A stretch of DNA of 64,000 nt from an uncultured Opitutales bacterium (GCA_944389215.1 CALXLN010000127.1:1-64000), one strand, 5' to 3'. Positions 17,775 to 27,075 are shown, counted from the first letter of the stretch. The notes: a model not told the origin generated them from the sequence alone. A program made the numbers and translations.

Positions 17775-19349
17775 TCAATCTTCTTTAGACAGTTTATATT
17801 CGATTGAATCTTTTAGGGCCTCCCAAGAAGCGACTATTATATTGTCTGAAGCCCCTACCGTTCCCCACATTGATTTGTCGTCTTTTGTCTCTATATGCAC
17901 GCGCGTTACTGCATTTGCGCCTGCCTCGCTATCTATTATACGGACTTTAAAGTCGGCAAGTTCTATATTTTTCAATTGCGGGAACCTCTTTACCAGCGCT
18001 TTTCTTATCGCCAAATCCAAAGCAGCGACAGGGCCGTGCGCCTCGGCTACGGTATGCTCTATTGTTCCATCTACGTCGAGCTTTACTGTAGCCTCAGATT
18101 TCGTGGTGCGCGCAAACTCGTCGCGCTCAACTATTACTCGATAGCCGCGCACTTTGAAATGCTCCTGGTTTTTTTTCAGAAATTTTGAAAGGAGCAGGCT
18201 GAACGAAGCGTCGGCGGCCTCGTACTCGTACCCGCGAAACTCCAAATTCTTCAATTCGTCGAGAAAGTCTTTTATGGCGGGATCTTTTGAATCCACATCC
18301 ACCCCCATATCCCGAGCCTTCATCATCACCAGCGCCCTGCCGGACATATCGCTTACAAGAACGCGCGTTTTGTTGCCGACAAGCGACGGGTCGATATGCT
18401 CGTAACTGCGCTTTACCTTGTTTGCGGCGTCGGCATGGACGCCTCCCTTGTGGGCAAACGACGATGACCCCACGTAAGGCAGGCGCGTATTGCTGCGCAA
18501 ATTTGCCATCTCGTCAAAGAACAGAGACAAGTCGCGCAAACTTTTAAGGTGCGGCGCGCAATTCAGCTCGCAGCCCATTTTTAAAATTAGATTCGGGATT
18601 ATCGAACAGAGATTCGCATTGCCGTTGCGCTCTCCGACGCCGTTAAGCGTTCCCTGGACCATGGTAGCGCCGTTGCGCACGCATTCCAAGGTCAGCGCCA
18701 CTCCTAGTTCGCAGTCGTTGTGGCAATGTACTCCCACAGGGGTGCCGTCCATTTCTCCGACCACGCGCGCGACAATTTCACCTGCCTCGAACGTCATCGT
18801 ACCGCCGTTGGTATCGCACAAAACTATAAATTCAGCCCCGCCGCGCTTTGCCGCATGCAATGTTTTTAAGGCGTAGTCGGGATTGTCCTTATAACCGTCG
18901 AAAAAATGTTCCGCGTCGTAAATAACCTTGCGGCCGTTTGCGCAAAGATAGCGGACGCTGTCTTCAATCATTTTCAAATTTTCTTCGGGGGTAGTCTTAA
19001 TTACATCGGTAACATGCAAAAGCCACGTCTTGCCGAAAATAGTGATATATTCGGTCCCAGCGCGCAGAAGCAACGCTATTTGCACATCGTCCTCAACCGT
19101 GACGCCCGCGCGGCGCGTAGAGCCGAATGCGGAAATTTTCGCATGGGCTAGCTTGACATTCTTTATCTGCTCAAAAAAAGCCATATCGCGCGGATTTGAC
19201 CCCGGCCATCCGCCCTCGATAATGTCGATTCCAAAAGAGTCCATTTTTTCAGCCATGCGCAGCTTTGCGGCGGCCGACATTGAAACTCCCTCGCATTGCG
19301 TGCCGTCGCGCAAAGTGGTGTCGTAAACAATTACTTTTTTAGGGTCCAT
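17775..19349 (-). CDS. cimA: (R)-citramalate synthase
   Basis: A 524-aa enzyme condensing acetyl-CoA and pyruvate to citramalate, a threonine-independent entry to isoleucine. It belongs to the HMGL-like/2-isopropylmalate synthase superfamily. The motifs are DTTLRDGTQ (residues ~9-17), IEGGWPGSNPRD, which is typical of the CimA subgroup, HCHNDCELGVA and GVGERNGNANL. The C-terminal ~130 residues match the LeuA dimer/allosteric domain. It follows thrC by 5 nt, so a threonine-forming and a threonine-bypassing enzyme share one transcript. Confidence 0.92.
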   Translation of the reverse strand: MDPKKVIVYDTTLRDGTQCEGVSMSAAAKLRMAEKMDSFGIDIIEGGWPGSNPRDMAFFEQIKNVKLAHAKISAFGSTRRAGVTVEDDVQIALLLRAGTEYITIFGKTWLLHVTDVIKTTPEENLKMIEDSVRYLCANGRKVIYDAEHFFDGYKDNPDYALKTLHAAKRGGAEFIVLCDTNGGTMTFEAGEIVARVVGEMDGTPVGVHCHNDCELGVALTLECVRNGATMVQGTLNGVGERNGNANLCSIIPNLILKMGCELNCAPHLKSLRDLSLFFDEMANLRSNTRLPYVGSSSFAHKGGVHADAANKVKRSYEHIDPSLVGNKTRVLVSDMSGRALVMMKARDMGVDVDSKDPAIKDFLDELKNLEFRGYEYEAADASFSLLLSKFLKKNQEHFKVRGYRVIVERDEFARTTKSEATVKLDVDGTIEHTVAEAHGPVAALDLAIRKALVKRFPQLKNIELADFKVRIIDSEAGANAVTRVHIETKDDKSMWGTVGASDNIIVASWEALKDSIEYKLSKED

Positions 19350-19354
19350 TTTAT

Positions 19355-20716
19355 CTACCTTATCGCATTAGCCTCTATATATTCGCGCACATCCCGCGCC
19401 GAGGCCCGCATCAATTTCTTTACGATTTTTTTCGATTTCAAAATTTCTAGCGATTCCGCTTTGGGCGACACTCCAACAGCCTTTTCTATTAGAGCCGGAA
19501 ATTTCGCCGGATGAGCAGTCGAAACCACGACTTTCGCGCCGGAACCAGACAAATCTTTAAACGCGCACGCCGTATGCGGGTCTATGACTTCGCTGTATTT
19601 TTCATATACCTCTTTTATCTTTTGCGGAATCTCCGAGTCGTCCATTTTGGAAGCGGAAAAACCTTCCGCTTTAAAATTGTCAAAGACCCATTTTCCATTT
19701 GCCTTAAAGCCTGCCATTATTTCGCGGACTTTTGCTGAATCGCCTTTCTCTGCAAAATATATGAAACGCTCGAAATTAGACGCGACCTGTATGTCCATAG
19801 ACGGCGCATAGCTAGGCTTTACAGCGGAAACTTCGTATATCCCGGTTTTAAATAAGCGGTAAAGAATATCGTTTTGATTTGTGGCGACCCTAAAGCCCGC
19901 AGCAGGCATGCCCATTTTCCAAGCCATCCACCCTGCGAGAATATTCCCGAAATTTCCAGTCGGCACTATAAAGGTCGGATTGGAACGCTCCGGCTCCGGG
20001 AGGCGCGTCCATGCGTAAACATAATAGACGCATTGAGCCAGAATTCGCGCCAAGTTTATGGAATTTACAGCCGATAAATTCCACTTAGACTTAAAAGCAT
20101 TGTCGCCAAAAAGCTCTTTTACAATTGCCTGGGCGTCGTCGAAAGTACCGTCGATGGCGACGGGGAAAACATTGTCCGCGCCCGTGCATGTCATCTGGCG
20201 CTCTTGAAGCGGCGATATTCTGCCCTCCGGATACAAAATGAATATATTTACGTTTTTCTTGCCCAAAAGCCCGTTGATTGCGGCGCTTCCCGTGTCGCCG
20301 CTGGTAGCGCCCAATACGTTTATTTTGCGCGAGCTCTTTGACAATAAATACTCGTAAAGATTGCCCAAAAATTGCAGGGCAAAGTCCTTGAACGCCAGCG
20401 TTGGCCCGTGAAAGAGCTCAAGCAGATAGAGCCCGCTTTCTAATTTTTTTAGGGGCGCTATTTGCGGAACGTCGAATTTTGTGTACGATGCATTTACAAT
20501 AGAGCGCAAATCCTCGTCGGGAATATCGTCGGCGAACAAGCGAAGGAACTCGAAACACACACCGGCGTAATCGAGTTTTTCCCAATCCCGAATTTTTCCG
20601 GAAATATCGGGCATAATTTCAGGAACATACAGCCCTCCGTCTGGAGCCAACCCTTCGGATACGGCTTCTGAGAACGTCAGCTTTTTGCTTTGTCCGCGCG
20701 TGCTTACATATTTCAT
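19355..20716 (-). CDS. thrC: Threonine synthase
   Basis: A 453-aa PLP enzyme converting O-phosphohomoserine to threonine. The start MKYVSTRGQ matches the family N-terminus. The PLP lysine lies in GPTLAFKDFALQFLGN, followed by GATSGDTGSAAINGL and PEGRISPLQERQMTC. It belongs to the longer class of threonine synthases with the extra helical insert. It sits between lysC (142 nt upstream) and cimA (5 nt downstream). Confidence 0.95.
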   Translation of the reverse strand: MKYVSTRGQSKKLTFSEAVSEGLAPDGGLYVPEIMPDISGKIRDWEKLDYAGVCFEFLRLFADDIPDEDLRSIVNASYTKFDVPQIAPLKKLESGLYLLELFHGPTLAFKDFALQFLGNLYEYLLSKSSRKINVLGATSGDTGSAAINGLLGKKNVNIFILYPEGRISPLQERQMTCTGADNVFPVAIDGTFDDAQAIVKELFGDNAFKSKWNLSAVNSINLARILAQCVYYVYAWTRLPEPERSNPTFIVPTGNFGNILAGWMAWKMGMPAAGFRVATNQNDILYRLFKTGIYEVSAVKPSYAPSMDIQVASNFERFIYFAEKGDSAKVREIMAGFKANGKWVFDNFKAEGFSASKMDDSEIPQKIKEVYEKYSEVIDPHTACAFKDLSGSGAKVVVSTAHPAKFPALIEKAVGVSPKAESLEILKSKKIVKKLMRASARDVREYIEANAIR

Positions 20717-20746
20717 AATCGACTAGAATATATCCGCATACAAAGA

Positions 20747-20778
20747 GATCGGGCAAGATAAAAAACATCCGCCCGACC
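20747..20778 (-). terminator. Possible hairpin in the lysC-thrC spacer
   Basis: In minus-strand RNA, 8-nt arms (20778-20771 and 20754-20747) pair with one G-U wobble around a 16-nt loop. A short U-rich run follows, but not a proper U tract. It could attenuate or process the lysC-thrC transcript. Confidence 0.25.
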
Positions 20779-20858
20779 TCAAAAATCCCAACAGGCACGA
20801 CTTTCCGCACGTACGCGCCCGCGATAAAACGCAAAACGCGAAAAATCCGCCCCTATGT

Positions 20859-22073
20859 TTATTTATCGAGCGCAAAAGCCGCATGCAGGGCGTTTGCAGC
20901 CAAATCCGCATCTTCGAGAGATATGCCGACGGAAATCTTTATTTCGCTTGTGGTGATAACTTGAATATTAATGTTGTTTTCAGCCAAGGTCTGGAAGAAC
21001 TTTGCTGCTACTCCGCTGTGGGAACGCATTCCCGTGCCTATCACCGAAACCTTTGCAATATCGCCCGTTACGGAGACTTCGCATCCCTCCAAAGACTTGC
21101 AAACTTCAGAAAGCACTTTTTCGGCTTTTTTAGCATCGTCTTTGGAAACGGTAAATGTAAGGTTCGCCTTGCCGCCCCTGCCGATATTTTGGACAATCAT
21201 ATCCACTACAATTCCGGCTTCGCCAAGCTCGCGGAAAATTTCCGCGGCGGTACCAGGCTTGTCGGGCAGGCCTGAGAGCGTAACCTTTGTCTGGTTTCTG
21301 TCTATGGCCACGCCGCTAATTACTACGTCTTCCAATGATGGTGATTCCGATTTCACGATTGTTCCGGGTTCGTTGTTAAAACTTGATCTTACTTCAAATA
21401 CCACGTTGTGTTTTTGCGCGAACTCCACGCTGCGCGCTTGCATTACTTTTGAGCCCAACGACGCCATTTCCAAAAGTTCCTCATACGACATCTGCGGAAT
21501 TTTTCTGGCGTTTTTCACGACGCGCGGATCGGCGGTGTAAACACCGCTGACATCGGTATAAATTTGGCAGATATCCGCCTTTAAGGCCGCCGCGAGCGCT
21601 ATTGCCGAAAGGTCGCTGCCGCCCCGCCCCAAGGTAGTTACGTTCCCGTCGCGGTCAACCCCTTGAAATCCCGCTACGATAACAACCTTGCCTTCGTCTA
21701 AGCACTTCTTTATGTCGCCGCCGGTAATTTCGGTGATGCGCGCGCGGGTGTGTTCAAAGTCGGTAAAAATGCCAGCCTGCGCGCCGGTGCGCGAAACCGC
21801 CTTTACGCCAATGGCGTCGAGCGCCATCGCAGTCAAGGCTATTGTCTCCTGTTCCCCGACAGCCAACAGCATATCCATTTCGCGTTCGTCGGGCTCCGGA
21901 TTAAGCGTTTTAGCGCGGGCGATAAGGTCGTTTGTAACGCCGCTGCGGGCCGATACTACAACGACAACGCTGTTTCCTGCCTCGACAAAAGATTTTATTC
22001 TTTTTGCGACGTTCATGATTCTGTCGGTGTCGCCTACAGACGTCCCGCCATATTTTTGTACGATAAGCGCCAT
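20859..22073 (-). CDS. lysC: Aspartate kinase
   Basis: A 404-aa monofunctional aspartokinase that phosphorylates aspartate to start the lysine/threonine/methionine pathway. The N-terminus MALIVQKYGGTSVGD carries the catalytic Lys at residue 7. This fixes the start at 22073, although the frame stays open 63 codons upstream. The signature GFQGVDRDGNVTTLGRGGSDLSA is present. Two C-terminal ACT domains (PGTAAEIFRELGEAGI and VAAKFFQTLAENNINI) suggest feedback by lysine and/or threonine. It heads the lysC-thrC-cimA group. No lysine riboswitch was recognised in the 185-nt upstream spacer. Confidence 0.95.
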   Translation of the reverse strand: MALIVQKYGGTSVGDTDRIMNVAKRIKSFVEAGNSVVVVVSARSGVTNDLIARAKTLNPEPDEREMDMLLAVGEQETIALTAMALDAIGVKAVSRTGAQAGIFTDFEHTRARITEITGGDIKKCLDEGKVVIVAGFQGVDRDGNVTTLGRGGSDLSAIALAAALKADICQIYTDVSGVYTADPRVVKNARKIPQMSYEELLEMASLGSKVMQARSVEFAQKHNVVFEVRSSFNNEPGTIVKSESPSLEDVVISGVAIDRNQTKVTLSGLPDKPGTAAEIFRELGEAGIVVDMIVQNIGRGGKANLTFTVSKDDAKKAEKVLSEVCKSLEGCEVSVTGDIAKVSVIGTGMRSHSGVAAKFFQTLAENNINIQVITTSEIKISVGISLEDADLAANALHAAFALDK

Positions 22074-22258
22074 ATAAAAAAGCCCTTGATAAATTATTGA
22101 TAAACTGCCTATGAAAAAATAGCTCTCAATTAAAATATTAAAGGTAAAGGATGGCATCTCCGCCGCGTTAGTCAACAAAACTCCGCAAAAAAAACAACGC
22201 GCCCCCGAAAAAATCACAGCCAAACCGCGTAAAACATTTTTCGCTTGCCGAAAAACGA

Positions 22259-23071
22259 TCAATAAAAAACTTTTTCCAGAGTAAGCCCCTTAGCGGGAGC
22301 TGCTTGGAATAAATTCGAGCGCTTTTTTAAATCAAGCGCCCGCGCGACATCGGCTTCCGAAAGCCTTCCCCTGCCGACTTCTACAAGTGCGCCCACAATC
22401 ATGCGCACCATCTTGTATAAATAACCGCTCCCTTCGGTCGATATTTTTATCTCCCTGCCGCGCCGGACGACCTCTAATTTTCGCAAGTCCTTCACAGGAT
22501 TATCCTTGTATTCCGCCCCGCGATTGGCGCTAAAGGCGGTGAAATCGTGCGTGCCAATTAAGATTTTGGCAGCGGAATTCATAGCCTCCAAATCTAGCTC
22601 CATCTCCCCTAGAGACCATCTGTACCGCGCAATTTTTGGGGTTGCCCGCCCCAAGTAAATCCTATAAACGTACCGCTTCCCTTTTACTGAATACCTTGCG
22701 TGAAAATTCTCCGGCACTTTTGACACCTTCAAAATCTGCAACGAATCCGGATAGCCGCTGCGCAATGCTGCCAAAAGAGCGTCAGATGAATGGCGCCACG
22801 GGGCGTCGAAATGAAAGACTTGCGCATCCGCATGGACCCCGGCGTCGGTGCGACCGCTGCCGTGTATGCGGATCTTGCGCTTGAAAATCGCCTCCAGCCT
22901 GCGTTCAATAAAGTCCTGTACGGAATTGCCTGTAACTTGCGACTGCCAACCGCAGAAATCGGTTCCGTCATAAGCGCACACGCATTTGAAACGCGACATT
23001 CCGCCGCAAATTCCACCGCCGCGATCCTTGCCAAAATTGTTTTCAAGAGCATGCTTGTCGGAATCGTTCAT
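22259..23071 (-). CDS. truA: tRNA pseudouridine(38-40) synthase
   Basis: A 270-aa TruA that modifies U38-40 of the tRNA anticodon stem. The catalytic Asp lies in GSGRTDAGVHADAQVFHF. Family features are also seen in RFKCVCAYDGTDFCGWQ, HDFTAFSANRG and GSGYLYKMVRMIVGALVEVG. The ATG at 23071 overlaps the ruvX stop as ATGA, a coupling junction that supports this start. It gives ~25 extra residues before the usual family start, which corresponds to the internal ATG at 22999. Confidence 0.93.
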   Translation of the reverse strand: MNDSDKHALENNFGKDRGGGICGGMSRFKCVCAYDGTDFCGWQSQVTGNSVQDFIERRLEAIFKRKIRIHGSGRTDAGVHADAQVFHFDAPWRHSSDALLAALRSGYPDSLQILKVSKVPENFHARYSVKGKRYVYRIYLGRATPKIARYRWSLGEMELDLEAMNSAAKILIGTHDFTAFSANRGAEYKDNPVKDLRKLEVVRRGREIKISTEGSGYLYKMVRMIVGALVEVGRGRLSEADVARALDLKKRSNLFQAAPAKGLTLEKVFY

Positions 23072-23517
23072 AAAGTCGCCTTCCCGCCGCAATCAAGATA
23101 CTCCTGCAAAAACAAAGCTGCAGCCCTGGAATCTATATCCCCGCTTCTGCGGTACTTTTGCCTGGCGGCAACCGACTTTCCCGTTTTGCCGCCCATTGAA
23201 TAGAAATCGTGTTCGGCCTGGTATGAGCTCAAGCGTTCGTCGGTCTTTTCGACCGGCAAGCCGAACAGCTCCCGCAGCTTAAAAATATACGCTTCGACTT
23301 CCTTCGCCTTTTCGCCGACAGACCCGTCCATATTTAGCGGATAGCCGATTACAATTTTTTCGATTCTGCGGTTTTTGATTTCCGCGGCTATGTGCTTAAT
23401 CCGTTCTTCGGAGGATGATTCCACCGCGGCCGGGATGGGCACGGCCACTCCAAGTTCGGAATCGGCGTAAGCCAGTCCAACCCTCTTGTGCCCGTAATCG
23501 ACAGCTAAAATATTCAT
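23068..23517 (-). CDS. ruvX: RuvX/YqgF pre-16S rRNA nuclease-like protein
   Basis: A 149-aa RNase H-fold protein of the YqgF/RuvX family, implicated in 16S rRNA 5' maturation and annotated as a putative Holliday junction resolvase. The first strand LAVDYGHKRVGLAYAD carries the catalytic Asp. GYPLNMDGSVGEKAKEV and DERLSSYQAE are conserved family blocks, and a DSRAAALFLQEYL motif lies near the C-terminus. It is coupled to truA by an ATGA overlap. The gene at 23589 is divergent, across a 71-nt spacer. Confidence 0.93.
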   Translation of the reverse strand: MNILAVDYGHKRVGLAYADSELGVAVPIPAAVESSSEERIKHIAAEIKNRRIEKIVIGYPLNMDGSVGEKAKEVEAYIFKLRELFGLPVEKTDERLSSYQAEHDFYSMGGKTGKSVAARQKYRRSGDIDSRAAALFLQEYLDCGGKATL

Positions 23518-23588
23518 AATAAATTTTCTGCATTTTCAACAAAACGCGCAGAAAAATCAAAAATATAATTGCCAATGCTAGAAGAAAT

Positions 23589-24305
23589 TTGTCTAATAAA
23601 AATGTGAACTCGCCAATATCACTTTTACTTGCCCTACAAGACAAGGACGTGAAGCTTGCAGCCATAAAAGCTAAACTTGCTTCCGCACCGATAGAGATTC
23701 AAAACATATCCAAAGAAATAGAATCCGCCGAAAAGCGCTTTGAGGAGCATAAAGCGGAATTTAAGTCTTTGGAGGCAAAAGCCGCAAATATGCGCGCCGA
23801 GCGCAAACAGCTCGAGGAAAAAATCGCCAAATATCGCAAGCAAATGCTCGAGACAAAAAAGAACGACGACTACCTTGCCCTCAACGACGAAATCAACCGA
23901 ATGTCCGCAAAAGTTTCGGATATGGAGAGTGTTGAATTGCAGGCAATGATGGACATAGACGTCGGGCGGGAGACTTTAGAGGAACACAAGGCCGAATGCG
24001 AACACGATATCGCAATTCTAAACGGCAGAATCTGGGAGATAAAAGAGCAGCTGGCGCGCCTTGAGAGTGAATATGAGGACGCCCAAGAACAAGTGGCAGA
24101 AGCTGAGGGAAAATTGCCCGAAATTTTTTTGCACGCTTACAGCAAAATAAGAAATAGCGGCAAAAAGTTCCCCATTGTAGTAAAATACGACGGCGAAAAA
24201 TGTTGCGGATGCTTTTTAAAAGTTTCCCCGGAAGTTGCGTCGAAATTTTCCGACCCCGACCAACCAGTGCTCTGCGAGCAATGCGGCAGAATTATGTATA
24301 CTTGA
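23589..24305 (+). CDS. C4 zinc-ribbon coiled-coil protein (DUF164/CdsZ-like)
   Basis: A 238-aa protein: residues ~10-180 form a long charged coiled coil, and the C-terminus is a zinc ribbon with two CxxC pairs (KCCGCFL near residue 203 and LCEQCGR near 230). This is the architecture of the conserved zf-RING_7/DUF164 family. It has been linked to nucleic acid or flagellar/secretion functions in other bacteria, but no general role is agreed. The start is a TTG at 23589; a GTG five codons later (23604) is the alternative. A strong bidirectional terminator follows at 24332. Confidence 0.85.
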   Translation: MSNKNVNSPISLLLALQDKDVKLAAIKAKLASAPIEIQNISKEIESAEKRFEEHKAEFKSLEAKAANMRAERKQLEEKIAKYRKQMLETKKNDDYLALNDEINRMSAKVSDMESVELQAMMDIDVGRETLEEHKAECEHDIAILNGRIWEIKEQLARLESEYEDAQEQVAEAEGKLPEIFLHAYSKIRNSGKKFPIVVKYDGEKCCGCFLKVSPEVASKFSDPDQPVLCEQCGRIMYT

Positions 24306-24331
24306 TATTCCGCCCCTTTCTTTAATTGACA

Positions 24332-24369
24332 AAAAAGCGCGGTTTACCCTATGGGAAACCGCGCTTTTT
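24332..24369. terminator. Bidirectional intrinsic terminator
   Basis: An A-rich left flank, a GCGCGGTTT/AAACCGCGC stem with a small A bulge and an inner CCC/GGG pairing, then a T-rich right flank. It serves both the zinc-ribbon gene (plus) and the STAS gene (minus), which converge here. Confidence 0.85.
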
Positions 24370-24414
24370 ATCGCCGGGCAATCCGGCTACAAGTCTATTG
24401 GAAATAAATTTCCG

Positions 24415-24747
24415 TTAAAAAGCCTTCAAAGCTTCGTCGCGGGTTGCGTAGATTGGGAATATGCTTGTAAAGCCTGATATTTCAAAGACCTGTTTCACAT
24501 TCTGGCTAAGCCCAGCCAACATAATCTGCCCCGACACTTTATTGTACTGTTTGGCAGCCGTAAGCAATACGCGCAAGCCCGCGCTGCTGATATACTCCAA
24601 CTCGCGGCATTCTACCAACACTTTATTTTGATTTTCGTCCAGTAGTTTTGTAAAAACTTGCTCAAGGTCGGAAGCCGTCGTTACATCGAGTCTGCCTTTA
24701 AGTTCCACAATGGCCACATCGTTTACTTTTTCCTGCGTTATTTCCAT
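24415..24747 (-). CDS. STAS-domain anti-sigma factor antagonist
   Basis: A 110-aa single STAS domain of the SpoIIAA/RsbV type. The start MEITQEKVNDVAIVELKGRLDV at 24747 matches the family. The switch region ELEYISSAGLRVLL has the conserved Ser pair whose phosphorylation by a partner kinase controls binding in known systems. Neither an RsbW/SpoIIAB-like kinase nor a PP2C phosphatase gene is nearby, so its partner is elsewhere. It is apparently monocistronic. Confidence 0.9.
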   Translation of the reverse strand: MEITQEKVNDVAIVELKGRLDVTTASDLEQVFTKLLDENQNKVLVECRELEYISSAGLRVLLTAAKQYNKVSGQIMLAGLSQNVKQVFEISGFTSIFPIYATRDEALKAF

Positions 24748-24902
24748 TTTATTAGCCTGTCTGTTAAATTCTTTTAATATGCGCAAGATAGTGACTTGTT
24801 TTACGCTGAAATCAATCTTTTTTTAAAGATCCCAATGCCGCCTCCGGCAAATTAATTCGGATTTTTTTGAACGAAACAACAAAAATTACTTCTAAGGCAA
24901 AT

Positions 24903-25619
24903 ATGAAAAAATTAATCGCAGCAGTTCTAATATGCGCAAGCCTTATAATATGCGCTCTCATTCTTGTTAAGCCCAATATTGTACTGCGAAACGCCAAAGG
25001 GATTAGCGTAAAAGGATACGCAGTAGAACGCGTGCAATCAGACGCCGCAACTTGGGACGCGTCTATATCGGCCACGGAGAAGTCCGAAACCGAAGCCTAT
25101 GTAAAAGTAAAGAAAGCTGCGGAAACTGCAAAAGATTTTCTTATAAAAAACGGAGCAAAGAAGGACAAATTGGTATTTTCCGCCATTACCGTTACGCCAA
25201 AATATAAGATGTCCAACGGCAACCTCACAAACGAAGTTGAAAATTATTGCGCAAGAGCCGCGATATCATACTACGACACCGACGTCGACGCGGTTAAGAA
25301 AATCGCCGAAACAGCCCCCGAGCTCATAGAACAAGGCGTGTCCATATTTTCGCCACAACCGGAATTCTATTACACAAAACTTGAGGACTTAAAACTGTCG
25401 CTGATAGAAAAGGCCGCCGCCAATGCCAGGATGCGCGCGGAGCGCCTTACCTCAGGCACAAATTCAAAACTTGGAAAAATTTTATCCGCATCGCAGGGAA
25501 TATTTCAAATTACGCGCCCGCTTTCCAACGAAACTAGCGACTGGGGAATTTACGATACGTCTTCGCGCGAAAAGGACGTAAGGTGCGTGGTAACGATTGA
25601 ATTTGCAGTAGAAAAATAA
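24903..25619 (+). CDS. SIMPL-domain (DUF541) periplasmic protein
   Basis: A 238-aa protein with an N-terminal signal anchor (residues ~3-22) and a SIMPL/DUF541 domain of the kind seen in BP26-type periplasmic proteins: ISVKGYAVERVQSDAATWDASI, ENYCARAAISYYDTDVD and AAANARMRAERLTSGTNSKLGKIL. The molecular role of the family is not well defined; some members form oligomeric channels or relate to oxidative stress. The ATG at 24903 precedes the Lys-Lys/hydrophobic segment. A non-ATG start at 24867 would add 12 residues. Confidence 0.85.
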   Translation: MKKLIAAVLICASLIICALILVKPNIVLRNAKGISVKGYAVERVQSDAATWDASISATEKSETEAYVKVKKAAETAKDFLIKNGAKKDKLVFSAITVTPKYKMSNGNLTNEVENYCARAAISYYDTDVDAVKKIAETAPELIEQGVSIFSPQPEFYYTKLEDLKLSLIEKAAANARMRAERLTSGTNSKLGKILSASQGIFQITRPLSNETSDWGIYDTSSREKDVRCVVTIEFAVEK

Positions 25620-25659
25620 GCATCAAGTTTTTACCCCCCCAAAAAAAACAAGATAAAAA

Positions 25660-25695
25660 GAAAGCCGCGCGGGCACTTGAATCCGCGCGGCTTTC
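25660..25695. terminator. Intrinsic terminator after the SIMPL gene
   Basis: Perfect 13-bp stem GAAAGCCGCGCGG/CCGCGCGGCTTTC with a 10-nt loop (25660-25672 and 25683-25695), followed by a short pyrimidine-rich CCTTTTA run on the plus strand and A-rich DNA on the other side. Confidence 0.8.
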
Positions 25696-25794
25696 CCTTT
25701 TATGAAAGAGCAAAAGGCCGCAAGAACGCCTGCGCACTTGGCGCGCCGCGCGGCAAATTGCGCATTCGGGGGGATTGCCGGTCTTTTTCAAGTT

Positions 25795-25827
25795 AAAAAA
25801 ATTCGCGCGCAAAATTCTTTGCGCGCG
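25795..25827 (-). terminator. Intrinsic terminator for fprA
   Basis: Perfect 10-bp stem CGCGCGCAAA/TTTGCGCGCG (25804-25813 and 25818-25827) with a 4-nt loop. In minus-strand RNA it is followed by a U-rich tract. Confidence 0.8.
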
Positions 25828-25851
25828 GGAATGCTTGATTTCTTTTAACAA

Positions 25852-27009
25852 CTAGAACTCTGCCAAAATCGCCGAGCACAAAGAATCCAGCGCCGCAAAG
25901 TCCGATGCCGAAGGCTTGCCCTTGGCAATTGCCGCGCCCAAATTTTTAGGTTTAAAAAGCGTAAACATATTGTCTATGGGCGCGGATAAGTTGCCTCCCC
26001 ATCCGTATGATCCTACAATGGCGTAAAATTTCGCCTTCGGCCGCAGGATGTTTGCCAAATACGCAGCGTAGACCGACTTAGGATGGGGTCCAGTAAGAAC
26101 CATAGAAGTTCCGAAAACAATTCCCGCCGCGTCAACGAGCTCCATAGCCAACTCGCCTTCGTCAGCCTCCATTAAATCCGCCGCAACAACATTTACCCCG
26201 GCATCGCGCAATTTTGCTGCAAGATAATCAACCATAATGCGCGAGTTATCATACATAGACACATAAGGCACAACCACCTTGCGCGCCACGGACGGAGATG
26301 TCCACGAATCGTAAAGATTTAGAATAAACTCCGGATTGTCGTATACCGGCCCGTGGCTGGGCAACACAACTTTGGGAGCAATCTCCCGAACGCGCGCCAA
26401 ATATTTTGCGCAAAAACTTCTAAACGGCATCATTATTTCCGCATAGTAGCGTTTTGCCGACTCCGCAAGCTCCGACGAACAATCTGCCCAAAGCTCGTTT
26501 CTGGTATAATGCGCTCCAAGAAAGTCGCATGTAAATAGATAGTTGTCCTCGAGCAAATGCGTAAACATAGTGTCGGGCCAATGCACCCACGGAGCCAGAA
26601 TGAATTTCAACGTCTTTCCGCCCAAATTCAGCTCGTCGCCGTCTTTGACAGCCTCGATTTTATCGGCTGGTATATGCAGCATATTTTGCAAATTCTCCGA
26701 ACATTTTGGGCTGCAAAATATCTTGGCATTGGGAAATAATGAGAGCAGTTGCGGCAATACGCCGGTATGGTCCGGCTCGGCGTGGTTGCAAACAATATAG
26801 TCGGGACATACGTTTGCCGCCTTTATCATATCTATGTACGCGCTAGAAAACTTTACATACATTGTATCCACGAGCGCGCATTTTTCAGAACCCCGCACTA
26901 GATACGAATTATAAGTTGTCCCCTGGGGCAAAGGAACAAGCTGGTCGAATATTTTGCGATCATAGTCGTGGAGCCCCAAATAATAAACGCCTTTTGAAAT
27001 CTCTTTCAT
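25852..27009 (-). CDS. fprA: A-type flavodiiron protein (oxygen/NO reductase)
   Basis: A 385-aa cytoplasmic flavodiiron protein reducing O2 to water and/or NO to N2O. The N-terminal metallo-beta-lactamase-like domain has diiron ligands in CNHAEPDHTG, plus downstream His/Asp positions (WVHWPDTMFTH, CDFLGAHY, PSHGPVYDNP). Residues ~245-385 form the flavodoxin domain, starting VPYVSMYDNSRIMV. Its electron donor is very likely the rubredoxin encoded just upstream on the same strand. This pair is characteristic of anaerobes protecting themselves from oxygen. Confidence 0.93.
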   Translation of the reverse strand: MKEISKGVYYLGLHDYDRKIFDQLVPLPQGTTYNSYLVRGSEKCALVDTMYVKFSSAYIDMIKAANVCPDYIVCNHAEPDHTGVLPQLLSLFPNAKIFCSPKCSENLQNMLHIPADKIEAVKDGDELNLGGKTLKFILAPWVHWPDTMFTHLLEDNYLFTCDFLGAHYTRNELWADCSSELAESAKRYYAEIMMPFRSFCAKYLARVREIAPKVVLPSHGPVYDNPEFILNLYDSWTSPSVARKVVVPYVSMYDNSRIMVDYLAAKLRDAGVNVVAADLMEADEGELAMELVDAAGIVFGTSMVLTGPHPKSVYAAYLANILRPKAKFYAIVGSYGWGGNLSAPIDNMFTLFKPKNLGAAIAKGKPSASDFAALDSLCSAILAEF

Positions 27010-27029
27010 ATTCTTTACGAAATTTTCCT

Positions 27030-27064
27030 AAAAAAACGCCGCAACAAAACTTATGATTGCGGCG
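27030..27064 (-). terminator. Hairpin with U tract between rubredoxin and fprA
   Basis: 8-bp stem CGCCGCAA/TTGCGGCG (27037-27044 and 27057-27064) with a 12-nt loop and a 7-nt U tract in minus-strand RNA. It sits between the rubredoxin stop and the fprA start, so it may attenuate fprA relative to rubredoxin. Confidence 0.65.
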
Positions 27065-27075
27065 CACAAAATAAA

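Noticed and set aside
22074-22258. Lysine riboswitch ahead of lysC
   Set aside because: The 185-nt spacer is A/T-rich and lacks the conserved paired core expected of the L-box.
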